DNA of 64,000 nt, taken from NCBI GenBank assembly GCA_020055645.1, contig CM034547.1, positions 30,938,513 through 31,002,512 of the forward strand, given 5' to 3'. This DNA is from Tomocerus qinae. Its lineage: Eukaryota > Arthropoda > Collembola > Entomobryomorpha > Tomoceridae. A program made the translations under genes and the position numbers. The notes under the pieces are model-generated. The model searched no databases, was not told the DNA's origin, and saw only the letters and a program-made list of their open reading frames with translations. Of this stretch, positions 41,001-56,000 are shown in pieces (position 1 is the stretch's first letter; each line of letters opens with the position of its first letter).

Positions 41001-44000
41001 TCTCCCGTTCCGGAGACAGGCTCTCTCTCTATTTGAGACTCTCGTAGTTCTCTGCCTAAAATAGCATTAGCCTATTTATTTGGCATACTACCATCACTGC
41101 ATACTTTGGTATTGCATACTCTTGCACCGCATTCAGTGCACTGCTAAATTCATCAGTAGTTTTAGTTGCCGTGCCGAGGGAACCCGGGATACACACATTT
41201 TGTGTTACAGCACTCATGCAGTTACAAATATTAAACAAATTAAAGGAGAAAGCAGGAAGTGAAAGCAAACAATAAGGAAGACGTGTGCACGTGCAGCAGA
41301 TTCTTTGCCTTAAATGCTTTAGGAAAGTATTTCGCTACAACTCTAACTCCTCCAACTACGCTATCTTTATTGATAGTCTAATTTAGTCCTATGAACGTCG
41401 AAAGAAAAGCATGCGTATGAAGATGCTATCTGTAATGTTCATAAGTATTTGTAGTTTCGTGTAGTACAGTATAGTATCTGTATCGTAGTATAGGTAGCTT
41501 AGTGCAGCGTGGTGCGGTCCTTTAAGTTGAGAATTAGTCGCGTGGGAAGGTAGTAAAGAAAGGAATAAGTTCTGGTAGAAATAATAAGTAGCTCGAGGAC
41601 TGTAGGATGAGAGGAATTAAAGAGAGCCTTTTCAACTCACTGCACTCCCAACTATCTCTCTCACACTCTAATGCTAAATGAGGATTTCTCTACTCTAACT
41701 AGATTCCATTGTATCATTTTATATGATGCCTTGTTCAGTACTTAATGTAAATGTTGTACTGCCCATTTGTGAAACAGGTACTTAAACGCCTAAAGCTTTA
41801 CAGACTTCTCTAAATCCTTAAACTTAAAAATTTTGGAACTTGTTACCTACATTAAAAATTTAATTATAATTCCACATCGGACTGTACTGTTTGAGTCACA
41901 AGTAAATTTTACCATTCTTTTCATGCAACATTTATTTGATTTTAGCACTTAAATTACAACTAAAGTTAATATTTAGATAGACATAATATTGGTAAGAGAT
42001 AGTTTGTAGATGAATAATCAAAATTATAGCTTCCTTAGAACTTGAGGATCCAATTGACTCTATTTCTAGTTATTAGCACATTTCTGGATATTAGTTACTT
42101 AGATTCAAAATTCGAATTTATTCATTATTAAGTAGCGGCATGAACCGCTAGCTTTTTCATTTCATTTGCCCTAGCACTTGGTCATGGTCATAAATGTGTA
42201 CCAGAGCATCGTGTATCACTAATTATTATTCTATTTATTATTATTGCATTTATATATATTATACTTCTATTTACTGGATAGGTATGTATAGAACTTCACA
42301 ATGCAGTCTTTTATACCTGTGTACATATAGATGTTTCTCTAAATAGTCCACATCTTCAAAGCTAACGGCAAGAAAAGTGGAATTGTCACTAAATAGTAAA
42401 TTGTCACTTTGGTACGCACCACTCTATTCTGAGAGCCAACGTAGAACCAGGATTTGATTAAAACATTTTCTTATGAGAAGTTTTTTCTATTTCCTTGTGA
42501 CTAAAATATTCAATTTTGATGTACATAAAGACATGTTGTAGTTTGCATTTATAGCCATCAGCACCGTCAAGTTCTTTGATTGTACAAAGAGAAGTTTGAA
42601 AAACTTAAAAGATTTTTGTTTTAAGATGGAATCACAGAACGTTTACTTTCTTAAGTTTTTTCTTTCATTTAACATATCTATAGAGGTAATTAGTCGTACG
42701 TACTGCTGTAAATTTCTTCAGGGCCTTTTTTCTTCTGACACATGCCATAATTGACAAAGAGAATTAGTGACAATACTACCTACATCAAAAATGCTTAATG
42801 TGTAGTAGATAGTATTTCAGTATAGTAGTAGTAGTAGTAATATGTTTATAAAAACATATTCTGGGTGATGGTTCTTTCCCTGAAAATAGACGTAGCTATT
42901 TTGTTTACAGAGGAGTATATGTATAGCAAAAGCAAAGTGTTATTATTGCGTTATAGTTTTCCCTGGTTAATCCGACGAGGGTAGGAACCAAATGATAAGT
43001 AATCTACTTAAAATATTTAAATTCTGGGAATTGTGCACAGACAAGTAAGTGCAATCGTTCATTATTAATTAAATAATGTTTCCCTTGTGGGCAAGTGTAA
43101 GTTAAGCATAGTTAATTTATTCTACGTTGAGATAGATACTTGGAGGGTTAGTCCATAATATTTATTTAATGCAGGAGCATTATTGCTGTGTAGAATCTTT
43201 TCCGTATATATAAGTACTATTCAAATATTCCCTCTAAGCAATTAAGTATAGAGAACAAACTGTCTACACATAATAACTAATACATAAATAGATTCCATAA
43301 ACTAGGAGACTCACTAAAAATGCAATGAAAAATGGAGCAACATGCATGAATTTCTTTGGTAGTTTGGATATATGGGTTGAATGTGAATAATAATAGATAC
43401 ACGCATGACTTTTATCTATAGGTCTCTTTCGGAATACATTATTAGTGTAGGCATAGTCCAAGCAATATGATATCTTTCCTTTTTATGTATAATATATGTG
43501 GTAGTATTTTGAGAGATATCCCACCCATGCCAATGCAATTCTAGTCAAGTCGAATCTTTTCTTGACTTGACTCGCGTTGATAAGTAACCACTACAGAACT
43601 ACTATCTGTAGAGCTGCTTACTTAGATTTTGGAGCTTTTCAAGAGAGTTGTGTTCTGGCAAGGAGCGAAGAATTGTGTTTGGTATGAGGCCAAATGAGGA
43701 TATAAGTTTCCCCGAATCTTTCAGAGCTAGATTGGCATTTATAGGATAGTTATACCACAATTCGTCGACCATTTACAAAAGAAGATTTCACAGAGAGAGT
43801 AAAAGGATGAGAAAGCCACGGGCATCTTATAATACAAATAGTACGCAATAGCGGAAACTTCGCACGAACGTTTTATTTTCTTTATAGCCATCTACTGTGT
43901 ACTCACGTACACTGATTCTCATTTGCAACACACATCTACTTACATACAAACACTCCTACCACTCAACTTGTAACTACTTCTTTAAGTACTACCACCAGTG

Positions 44001-47000
44001 TATATTAATGCAAACTAATTATTTTGCACATTCCCTATACACGCCAACCGCTTCCCTACTTTGTCATAACAGCCAATAATACCTTAGCATTCAATATATA
44101 ATACTTAATATCTTCGGTATAACCATTCCCCTACTTCTAAATGCTGCAATGCAAACAGAGCCTTAACTACATAAGTCAGTTTATAAATAGAGTTTCCTTT
44201 GTCAAGAATACAGGGCATAGTACATAACCTACTAGAATAATCTTCTGTATAGAATATAATATTATGAGAAATTAAATAAATAGGACAGAGCCAAAGTCTT
44301 TGACTAAAAGGCTTCTTCCATCCGGTTCTACTGCTTACATTTTGCCTGCGTGCGTACAATAATAGTATCTATATATACAGTATTGGTTATCGAACCAATA
44401 GCGTTTCATATTAAACAGCCCACAGATATTTATACCTACCTATGTGCTTGCCTAGTAGATATTATTACTCTAACTATAAGACAAACATACTATTGTGTAT
44501 AGGAACGGTAGTAATGCAAAGGATGGGATGCCACATAGATGTAAGCTCAAGGGTTTCTACCCTAAGAGTATAACATGATAGTAGGCATTAGGGGATGTCT
44601 ACAAAGAGATAGGAGCAGCTCAGTTTGTTCACATCACTACATTACATTACAGTACAATATAGATGTAGAAAGACGAGCAAAGCCCAAATCGATTCTTCCT
44701 TAGCAGCGAAATTGCGGTTAATGGATTTCCTGAAGAGAGCAAAGGAGATATTTCTTTTGAACTAGAGCAGCTTCTCACTCTCTCTCCTCATTCACTCCTT
44801 TTAACGGCAACCTTTTACATTACACCACACACTCACTCCTACACACTAGACTAGTCTCCACACACCAAGTGTAAAATGCTCTACAGCACAGTACCAAACG
44901 CAAAATGATATCTATTAGCTAAGTCACCGCCGAATCTACATTTATACCTATATGTCTATTTATATTTCACTCTGGTCACATTCCCGAACAAATACCTGGC
45001 CAACTCCAACTATCTACTAGTAAGTAGCTTCTTAGTGTTTTAAAACTATTTTCAATAGAGCCTTTGTAATCCATCCTTTTCAAACTCAATGGCATTTTCT
45101 TTAGAAGCCCTATTCAAGCACATTGTTTGAAAAAACGCTTTCCTAATGTCTTTTGTTGTACTACTCTTGAAGACTAAACAAAAGGAGTACAATAGGAAAG
45201 GAGACAACTATTATAGTAGTGACAAAATGTAATTCATGTATTCTGTAGCTTCGAATTTCTCATTAGCGCGAAAGAGATTCTGTAAATTATGGCAACACTG
45301 ATATGTGTTAAATCATGGAGTAGCATAAATAATAGTGATTTAAAAGCCGATTTACAGACTAGAGTGACAAATACAGAGTGTCAATGATGAAGGGAAAATA
45401 AGAGACAGCATAGAGTAGTGCAGAGAAAGTCATTTTAAAATAAAATAAGTAATGTTAGTCGACTACATGTAGAAAGATTTTGGAGGGAAGGAATTGGAGG
45501 CTTTGGTCTCGAGATGGTAATGTGTAAGTGTGGGAAGGTGTGGAGAAAACAAGAAAGGGATAATTTAAGTTAACAGGAGAGCGCCCACTTTGATGCTCAA
45601 TTTATTTGAAAGAAAAAGCAGGGATTTGAGACTGAGGATCTTATGTGACAAATGCATTTGTGCTTCGAGTCACTCTCTCCTAACTTCACTTGAAGGAAAC
45701 TGGAGCGAGGAAGAGAGAAAGTGAGTGAGTGAGTGAACCTGTTTGGTCTCTGGTACAGATTGCATTTTTATACGGATCTGTGTGCAGTGCCCCGTTAGAT
45801 GTACATATGTATATGGTCCACATATTGAGTAAAGGGCTCTTATTGGAGAAAAATGGAAAGAGAGGAGTTGGGCTGGATGCTGACATTTTTGTGGAGAAAG
45901 TCTCAGCTATGTGGTCATGTCTTCTTAGCTGTAGCTTATACGGATCAATTGTTTTCCATTTGACAGAGCGGGAGGAGAAAATAGAATCCACTCTGTATAT
46001 CTCCTTTGCTTTACTTATCTTGGGCGAGTGTGGCGGGCTCTGTACTAACTTGTAAGGTTTCAATTCGACAGAAGGGAAAGCATTGAAGATACAAGGAGAT
46101 ATGTTTCATTGTTCGTACACATGGAATGGTAGTACTTAGGTACACAGAATGTGCCTTCCTTTGCTTCGTTTTGTCTTGTCTTTTAGAGGAAGGGAAACGA
46201 AGCGAAAAGAAAGTAAAGCGGAGCAACCTCACTCACTCAGTCCACTCGCCTGACAATCAGAAAAAACAGAGGGAGAGCTCAGGCGTTGCACAAAATGCTG
46301 GAACAGTCACAGCCAAATGCACACGACTTTCTTTTCTATTGGAGAGTGAGACACAGATACTTTTACACACTTAGACACAATACACGCTACATTTGTGACT
46401 CCGGTCTCTATATACCTACCAGTAAGTAAATGTCAATCTCTCAAGCACTTTCCATATATAGGTACGATAATATTGTACTACAAAGCAAAAGTGAAATCAC
46501 AAGGAAAACGATGGGCACATCCCAAATATACAAACTGGACGGAGAAAGGAAAGAAAGCATTTCAACCAAAGCAAGTATAGACATAAGTCAAGTTGCTTCG
46601 GATTTGAACGGTGAATGGGATGAAATTGGATCAAATAGATAGGAAATTGATATGAGGATGCAGCTAAGATCTTTCCAACAGATAAATACATACATACATA
46701 TCATATACTAGACTCATGAATTGAGTAGGCCACTACAGATAGATAGCACATAATAGAATAGACTAGACAGGATGCACAAAATTCAACTAAACGACGGATA
46801 TACCAGGAGATAGTGAACAACACTTAGAGTCTGCCATAGAGAGGAAGAAGAAGAGCAGGGTATGAGAGGACAGGACACACGTCCCTTAAGGTTTGTCAAC
46901 AGAAAGAAAGTCTCTTTTCAATTCCCCTATTATAAAGAATGGATGTATGGGAGATGCTTGCTTCGTCGTATTCTTGGACAGGCTAAAGCTGTTTTGACAA

Positions 47001-50000
47001 CCAGTGCAAACAAGTCTCCGTGTCTTTACTTTTCTCAACTTAACTTGATGTGTACAGAACATTTTTCAAACGGATAGCGGCCAATCTGATGCGATCTAAC
47101 GTTGCCATAAGTAGATAAATGCAATATGTATGGATGGCTGATATAAGATGTTACAATGCTTTCTCCATCGACGGAAATGCCACAAATTTTCGATTCCACA
47201 TAAATATTTAGCAATACAAGGGAAGCGGAAGTGTACCGTTAATACAGACATTATAATGCACTATGTATGCAGGCATGGCACCCATTCATATATTAATCAT
47301 CTTTAAACTTTTTTGGTATTCTTATCCATACTGACTCATGTCTAATGCAATGTTGACTTTCTTGATATTCCAAGTACACTTCTTGCGAGGAAAAGCTCTT
47401 AGAATTCTTCTTTAAGTTTCCTGAAAAAATAAAAAATGAGAATGTCTATCTCTCAGAAGCAAGCTCTCTAAGCCTTGGTGGGTGCGATTCTCCAAACACT
47501 TCATGCAGTGTAGCGCAGTGTAGTACAGTACAGTGTAGCGGATGATATTGAGAATGACAGGGGAGAGTCAACAGATTTCTCGAAACAGAGATGGAATGGA
47601 AAGCATTAAAAAACCAAAACACTTACAAACTTCAGATCAACTCATAAAAAATTGATGCCGGAAAAAAGCTTGAGAAACTTTCCCGTTTATCGCACAATGC
47701 CATTTTGGAGAAAGTTAACGCAAGGATATCCCCAGTTCCTCAGCTCCTACTTACTTATATATTAACTATTTATGTGTTGACTGTTGCTATCACTTTTTAT
47801 TGCATCACATATAGTGCTAGAATCTATTATATTATCGCAACTTACCTGTGCATCTTTTATGCCCGTTTAAAAATAAACTTGCGAAATCTTTCGATCCTAT
47901 CGTTACGTATGTATGAAAAACATGTCTACGGACATAAAAAGTGCATATTATTCTAACTCTACAGCCTTACACTACAAGCATTGATGCACATTTTAAGGAT
48001 TTTATATTACTGTTGCAACTATCATGAACTATTTCGAAACGCTAGATCAAAAACTTGACTTTCTCCAAATAAATATTCAGTATTAGTGCTTTCTCCTGTT
48101 CGTCAGCCGTAGAATCAATAAAATTCTATTTAATCTAAGCCTCTAAGAACCTAATGAATCTATTACATTTTTCATTCTGTAAATTCTGTGAAAATCTTGA
48201 GTGATCTATGTGTTGTAAGCATTGAGATATTTATACAAGTAGGGTAGATATATCTAATAAACTGAACGCAACCAACGGAAAACACTAGGGAATTGGAGTA
48301 GATGGAAAGGGAGAAAAAGCGTAGCATAGTTCACCTTGTCAGAGTGTGTGACGTTGTATTGCGTAGCTTGAAATAAAATTCGACGAGTACCCTACAAAAT
48401 GGTAGCCATACGGTTAAATGAAACGACGGCATTCAACAGTATTGAAATGAGCTTGAGGCAGTTGCAACTTGCAAGGAGGTTTAGTCAAGTGAAACATTAC
48501 CGTTATTGCTAACAGTAGTCGATAGTGTTCACTTAGATTTCTTCTCTGAAAGTAAAAGGAAACCGGGAGATGGACATGGCAGTGAAGATAAAACACAATA
48601 GAAAACAAGACGCAGCCCAATATAATACGTATAGAAAGACTTTTCTATAGGTGAGGTAAAGACTTATGTACTTTCTCTGCTTTTACCGTTGTCTATAATG
48701 TGTTAGTAGTACCTGTCGTTATTTTCTTCGTTGCTACCAACTGCGTTTGTACCCTACAGAAATATTCGGCACAATAATCCAACCAGGATCCGACAAACCA
48801 ATAACAAAACCTACAATGTGTACTATATAGATCCATTTCGTTAGAAATCTTACACACAAACAAATAATGCTGTGAGTAAAATGGAGCAAAGTGTAGTTGC
48901 TAAGAAAGATACATAGGCAGATCAGATGGAAAGAAGATTATATCGTGTAGAGCCAATCTCTCCATCTTTACTTCCGTCGAGTTCCCTCCTATTTTACAAG
49001 GCTATAGATACTGCCCGAATCAAAAACCTCCTGCTCGAGCACTTTCTTCACAACTTTAGTTTTACATATGTATTTTCTCTCTTATCTACTTTCTCTCCAA
49101 CTTGTCCTCCTAATACTTGAATTACATACCACTGCAACTATACTAGCTTTAAAGTTGTCCACATCACAAGAATTTCGAAATATAATAAATTTTTACAAAA
49201 CACTCTTACACTACAATAGAATGCAGTTGGACCAATAAACATCGCCCATCAGGAGCGAGTTGCACACTTTCTGTAGAGAAATACAAACGTGCATACCAAA
49301 TGTGTGTCTTTTAAGACATATTTATACTACCATATAATATTCTCCTGTTTCATTACAACCCGAAGAATTACTTTCGGAAAAGAATTAAATGAAAACTACC
49401 GTATGCAAATCCGTATCATAAATACTATTAACCGGCTATTTTCATTCACGTTTTGTACGATGACAATGGAGGAATTCCTATTCGATTACATATAATTGGT
49501 TCACGTAAACTTTTTCGATAACTCAGGCATGACTATGACTTAACTATGTTAACAATGTCTCATAATTATCGCCACACTCATCCTAGCATGACCTTATGTC
49601 GTACATAATTATAAACTGGGGAAAAGTTTAAGGTTGCTCATCATGCCTGCATAGCAACCGCATGGGCCTGCGTGTTAAAAAATGCTTTACATCAAGCTTT
49701 ATTCCTCCCGAAGATTACGGCCGATTTTTATGAGACTTACATTTTTTGAATCCTGGACTATCGAGGAACACAGGAGGGCGGATGGACTTTTGATATTATT
49801 GCTTTAAATACTTTTAAAAAAATCGAATTCCAAAAAGTGAATCAGTTTTAATTTTTATACAATGTTGATTTTTTTTGCACCATTTAAAGCAATAATAGCA
49901 AAAGTCCATCCGCCCTCCTGTGTTCCTCGATAGTCCAGGATTCCAAAAATGTAAGTCTCATAAAAATCGGCCGTAATCTTCGGGAGGAATAAAGCTTGAT

Positions 50001-53000
50001 GTAAAGCATTTTTTAACACTCATTTAAATAGGCCCATGCGGTTGCTATGCAGGCGTGTTGAGCAACCTTAACAAGTAACTTATTTCGAAAGAGTGACCTA
50101 TTTAAGTTTATGAATATGAAATACTAATTTTATCGAATTAATACTAAATGGTAGCATTCTAAGGATATTTTATATCTGCAATGTATTGAATATCAACTCC
50201 CATTTTTCAAAATTGCAGGGTTATGCAAAAAGGCAAATTAACTTAGCTCACCACATAATATGCTTTTCTTTTTTTCTGCCAGTGCAATTTAACAGATGCA
50301 CAATTTTGCATAAAATGTTGTGTATGGAGAGAGCAAAAAGAATTTTTGGTTTTCCAACTTCTGGTCTACTAACCATGGTGAATGTAATCTATTGTGAATC
50401 AGAGAGAGAGATAGTCAGACATGTAAAAGAAGCATGGAATAGTTGTAAATGGAAAAACCATGAAGAATAATGTTTTGCTTTGCGTTCTTGTATTCTTCCT
50501 AATGGCCAAAGGCAGAATTCATGTCTTGTCATTACTAGGGAATGCAGTGCTCCAGTGCAGAATACAAAACTAACACATTACCCGACATTACAAAGAGCAA
50601 TGATAACATTATGGTCTACCCAGTGTATTACACTAGTGTGTAGGAGAAATATATTTGGAAAAGCAACAATAATAGTTGGTTTATGTAGGTCGACAGTCGA
50701 TATGGAAATTCACACAATGCAATCCATACAAAAGTTACATGGTTACAGGCAATTGTAGCTCCTGACAGACATCTATATGTGTAGAGAAGAAAACATTTAT
50801 AGGATAAGAGTTTAGAAGTATAAAAGTCGTTCCACGTATAAATAGGTACTTATGGCATGGGGAATAAATATATAAACTACCTATGTGGATGCACATGTGC
50901 ATATAAGTCGTATTTAGTTAGCAGCTGTGATGGAAAGTTGACTTAGTCCAAGTCTTGGGAGCCAACTCTTTTCTTAATAGTAGACGACTGGAGCGAATTG
51001 AACTGAAGTCATATCGATTTATTCCACATTGTAAATCTGAAATGTGATTCCTCTCAAGATTAGTAGGATACTTGATAGTGGAGTTGAGAAGGAGCATGGG
51101 TTGACATCAGCCCTGTCTTTCTTGGTGTCTGTACAATGGTATGTACTCGGGCATTGTAGGTTATGTAAATAGGTACGTAGTAGAGAAGACTATCTATCAA
51201 GTAGGTATCTCACTTCCTCCGTAATGTATTTATGTAGCGGCTCTCTCATGTATCTTTAGCGTACATGTGAAATGTGTAGACGATGCAATAAGTGAGAGCG
51301 AATGCAAAGCTTAGCAAGTCCAATAATATATTTCCTATTCAATTCTCCTTCCCCATCTTCAATTCATACTTTCGCTATAAACTGCCTAAATCGAATTTAA
51401 GGCATAGGTTTTCTTTTTGGATCTAAAACACCTTTCAAGTGTCTCTTTGCGAACAGTTTTACTCCAGCCATATACTAAATCTAATTCCCACCCGCAGATA
51501 TATACTTATAGTTTAGGATTTATTATTTCTATTTACATGGTATAAATCATTTCAATCCATACTTTCCTCAAGAGAGAAGCTCTCGATTAGACCTGTCTCC
51601 TTTATGGTACATATAAAAGGAAATTATATTTATTTAAGTCTCTAGCTACTAACTGGTATGTCACAATAAGGGGTTTTATCTCCGCCAACAATTCAACAGA
51701 CTGTAATTGTAGTCCATTATAAGTGTCCCATTGTAGTTATTTGAGAAGAAAACTCTGCCATAAGGCATGCATAAATAGCTGTGCTTGGAAAGAATAACAT
51801 TGTTGCTGTGCACATTATGTTGAAAGTATGCACTACAGATCGTTGGATGAGTGAAAGGAAAGTGAACTGTCGAGATTGGCTAGGGAAAAGGTCAATAAAT
51901 GAAATTGAATTAGATTGAAAAGAAAATGCAAGTTAAACCATCCATATGGAGGAGACAGAACGTGTATGGCTGTAGCTATATTTGCTTTTGGTCAGAAACA
52001 GTATCGAGAGTTAAGCTACGCCAACTTGCTCTAGGTACATAGCACAGTAAAAGTTAAGACATGAGGAAAATTGACAAAGTTGGTGTTTGGGGAACGTGCT
52101 CGTAACTTCCAAAAGCCTTTCCTCCCCACCTTTTTCTCTTTATTCCTCTTTTTCATTCTAATAAAACGAAGGAGTGGACATTTATTTTGATACATTGAAT
52201 TGCCACACCAGATTCTATATGTACCAAATTCCCCTTCTCAATCCCCAATATAATCCGTGTGGCATGAGCATTTAATCCTTCTCTCCTGCCTTCATGCTAA
52301 AGGATTTGTAACTCCAAAATTACAATTTTAGTTACCTTTACCACTCTAGTTTCGAAATACTGCGCACGAAATCTGTTATAGTGACACAGACCTGTGAACG
52401 TTTGTTCTAATTTAAAAATTAAATTTTTTCGCCAACATACTAAATCATTCTCAGGTAATTTGATTAGCAATGGCATACTTTCTCAATGTTCTTTTAGTAC
52501 TCTGCACTCCAACTGTGTCTAATGTGCAATATGTTAAATTTCTTGCGAATAAGCTCCAGGGTGAAATTCTCACAAATGAAAACCAAAATTTTTCTAGAAA
52601 AATGTCTCAAGTAATAGACATGGCCATTCTATCTGATCATAAGACAACTTAAAAGAGTTTTCTCCGTAGAAATGTCTACAGTCCTAAGGAAGGAGTTAAG
52701 CAAGAATTGTGTCATAGTCACCTGCTGCTTAATACAGTCATCACATCACACATAAGTAGTATCTGCATTTACAAGGACCTACTGGGTTTAATTTATTGTA
52801 CTAAGGATCTAGGGTGATGGGATGTGTACTGCAAATATCTGTAGCACTGGAGGAAAATTAAAAAAGACATTTATGCTACCGTGTAAAATGTAACTTGCAA
52901 CCATTATGTAAAAGCGTAGAGGAAGAGGTTGCCTTTTTAATGTATTTTTCTACTTCAAGTAAGAAATAGAAAAATCATGAATTACATTACACGATTCTGG

Positions 53001-56000
53001 TTTTAATATAGGTGTACAAGGTATGCAGAATGAAAACTTCTTATCTTTTTGTTGCTTCTTTATAACAAAGCAATATTAAACTATAGACTTAACCAAATAA
53101 GATAGCTAAATGCCTAAAGGGAGACGGAAAGTGGTTTGGCTGAGTGGATGCTTTTAATTAAACTTCCTATTTTATTACACAACAGTTCTGTTCTTTACCT
53201 AATACCACGTATACCTACCTAGTTAGTCGCTCTAGATGAATCAAGCAAGACTGTAAGCCGTAATTTGATTAAGACCAAATATTAAAATTCATGCTAATGT
53301 TCATTTCTATCCCTTTGTTAAATACATTTCTCCACCATATTCATCTACCATATACGTCTACCCTTCTGGATATTTATTACTTCGCACGACATCATCCGTC
53401 TATCTTCTTTATTTATGTTTATGCATTAGACTGACGATCAAAACCGTGAACATAATATTATCTATTCTTGCCCTATTAAGTTGCACTCATAAATTTCACT
53501 TCCACAACATGTACAAATCCCGAACAAGAACGTAAGCTACATTAGTTGGGTCTTCGTGTCTTATCATGCATGCTTTTCATTTCATATCTGATCGAATACA
53601 ATTAATATTGCAAAAATATTATTTTTACGATTTTAGCTCCAGTTAATTATAAATGGATTGTTTGTTTTATTCTACCTAGACCTTTAATCAGATGAGTCTT
53701 TGATTACAGATGAATAACGCTCTAATTAAATAAGTAAGCAAGTATAACCTACCAAATGGTTCAAAAAGTTTTAGAAAATGAAATTACGTTTGTCTCGAAA
53801 CGTGGTATAAGAAAAACTAAGAAATATCATCTGATTCTGATTTTTATCTTTTATTAAACACATTCGACGTAGGAAAGGAGAAACGATAGGAGAACGATAA
53901 GTGAAGCACATTAGAGTAGATCCAGTATAAATGAATGGATGATGTAAATGTATGTCAAAGGAAAACCAATGGTGAATAAGAAGTATGTAGGTAGATATAT
54001 TGTAAAATAGTATTGAGCGAGAGGTAAAGTTTGTATATGGTGGTTGTTGAGTATCATGGTCGGATTTCTTGTTTTTAGTTTCTTTTGAGGGTTTATTTAT
54101 AGTAGTAGGTAGTTGTAATGAATAGGAAATATGTGTTGGGACGTGTATGGGAATGAAGCGAGATGGAAGTAGGTGAAAGGGAATACGTCCTAATACCCCC
54201 CGAGTTCGAATACCCCCCCCCCTATTCGAATACCCCTCCGTCCTTCTACTTCCCGGCATACTACCACCCGGTTCGATTAGCCCCCCGTTAGACTACTTCC
54301 CCGTTACATAACCCCCCGCCCCGAAACGATAATAAATAATTGATTTTAATCTTCCACGATGCTATATAGTAGAGGAAAGATGGTAAAAACGAGATTGGTC
54401 ACTACTATTAATTACTTGATAATAATTATTATATACCTGTAGTTATTAGTAATGGACATTTAACTAAAATTGTTTTTTAAAACAGTTGATGCACAAGTAA
54501 ACAGTTTGCTTTTGGTACAGGGGCATAGAACAAAAATTTCCGTTACATTGGAATCCCACCACCCACCCAGTCTTAATTTGCAGTTGTTTAGTTTCCATTG
54601 TCGGTAGATACCGTTTCTTTACCGCAAAGATTTCATACATTTGTTAACGAAGCCTACCCTGTTGTTCACTGTGAACATTACTAATAACTACAGATACATA
54701 ATAATTATTATAAGTAATTAATAGTAGTGACTAATCTCGTTTTTACCATTTTTTATTTTCCTGGTTTTTCCTTTACTATATAGCATCGTGGACGATTAAA
54801 ATCATTTATTTATTATCGTTTAGGGGCGGGGGGTAATGTAACAAGGGAAGTAGTCGAACGGGGGGCTAATCGAGCCGGGGGGTAGTATGCCGGGAAGTAG
54901 TAGGACGGAGGGGTATTCGAATAGGGGGGGTATTCGAACTCGGGGGGTTTTAGGTTGATACCGGTGAAAGGGAGCCAGAAAAAGTCATGACATGGCAAGT
55001 GAAGGAAAGCCACAAAGTCCGTGTGTCAACAGAGAAGAGAAGGGAGACTGTGAAATGAGATGAGAGGTCAAAGGAAGAAAGGGAAAGGGGTATTGTGACT
55101 GGTGGAGAAAGCCGGAGAGGGAAAGCCAATGCAATAATGTAATGTGATGTAATAATATAATGTAGCAGGGAGTAGTATATCGAAATGAAGGAAGAGCAGG
55201 GACGGAGGACTAACGAAAGCAAGTCAAGCCAAAGGATGTAGGAAAGAGCCCAAGTGAATCAAGTCGAGCAAGTGGAGCACGCTAAAACAAACTTTCCTCG
55301 GCCAAGAAACACTCGAGTCGAAGTCAAATGAAACCTGGAATGAATTCCGTTTAGTACACACACTCTCTGCTCCAATGCACTAACCTGTCTGACTTTCCCT
55401 TCCTGCTCCAACCTAACAGCAGGTATATACGAAACCGATGCAAAATGTAATGTATAGCTAATGCACCTTTAGTTCAACCCAGTTCGGTTCCAGTTCAAAT
55501 TCTACGTGCACACAAATACTCTCCTGGAATATTATGCCAAACCAGAGGAGCCAGACCACTTCATTCCAAACCAAAATTAAAGTAAACTAGGTTTTGTTCA
55601 TTACTCCCTGTAAATACAAAATGATGTACTTTCTTCTCCAGCTTCCTATTAAACCTCCATATACCTATATTATGTATCGTTCATAATAACACTTGTGCCA
55701 AATGTACATACTTACTACTTTATTTACACTTCTTGTTTAAATCGGTTCATTTACCACGACTCTCACATATCTATACTTTGATGAAATGCAAATAACTATA
55801 AGAAATCAATAGGTATATAAACTTGTATTGTTATCTACATACTAAATGCACTTACATGTCCTCTCAAAGCTAATAATAATGCTAACTGCCAAAACTTGCA
55901 GAGAAAGAGTTGCATATAATAAAATTGTATAATAATATACTACTAGTCTAGCTATAGTTTTTATATGAACTATTAATCTATGATTTTGTGTAATTAGTCA

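Larger units (their letters stand above)
38190..41209 (+). mobile_element. Non-autonomous LTR retrotransposon
   Basis: Two 400-bp direct repeats, TGTCACG...GTTACA, bound a 2220-bp interior. The target site GCAC is duplicated at 38186-38189 and 41210-41213 (5 bp GCACT if the first base is shared). A primer-binding site starts two bases after the left LTR and a purine tract precedes the right LTR, so the element points along plus, opposite to CSPG4. I saw no protease, reverse transcriptase, integrase or zinc-knuckle motif in the interior, only short broken frames. It is therefore a deletion derivative or LARD/TRIM-like element moved in trans. The LTRs look identical, implying recent insertion. 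Confidence 0.93.

Noticed and set aside
45686..46063. Overlapping open frames of 108 and 125 codons on both strands
   Set aside because: They shadow each other on opposite strands, have no domain and no splice context.
50186..50758. Two adjacent plus-strand open frames of 94 and 92 codons
   Set aside because: No conserved motif and no coding-like composition; they are separated by stops.
53771..54259. 162-codon minus-strand open frame
   Set aside because: It runs into the C/G-run arm of foldback element 3, is low in complexity and matches no protein pattern I know.
54270..54285. tRNA-like B-box (GGTTCGATTAG) as an RNA gene
   Set aside because: There is no A-box or cloverleaf around it; it is one of several TTCGA units in the foldback arm.
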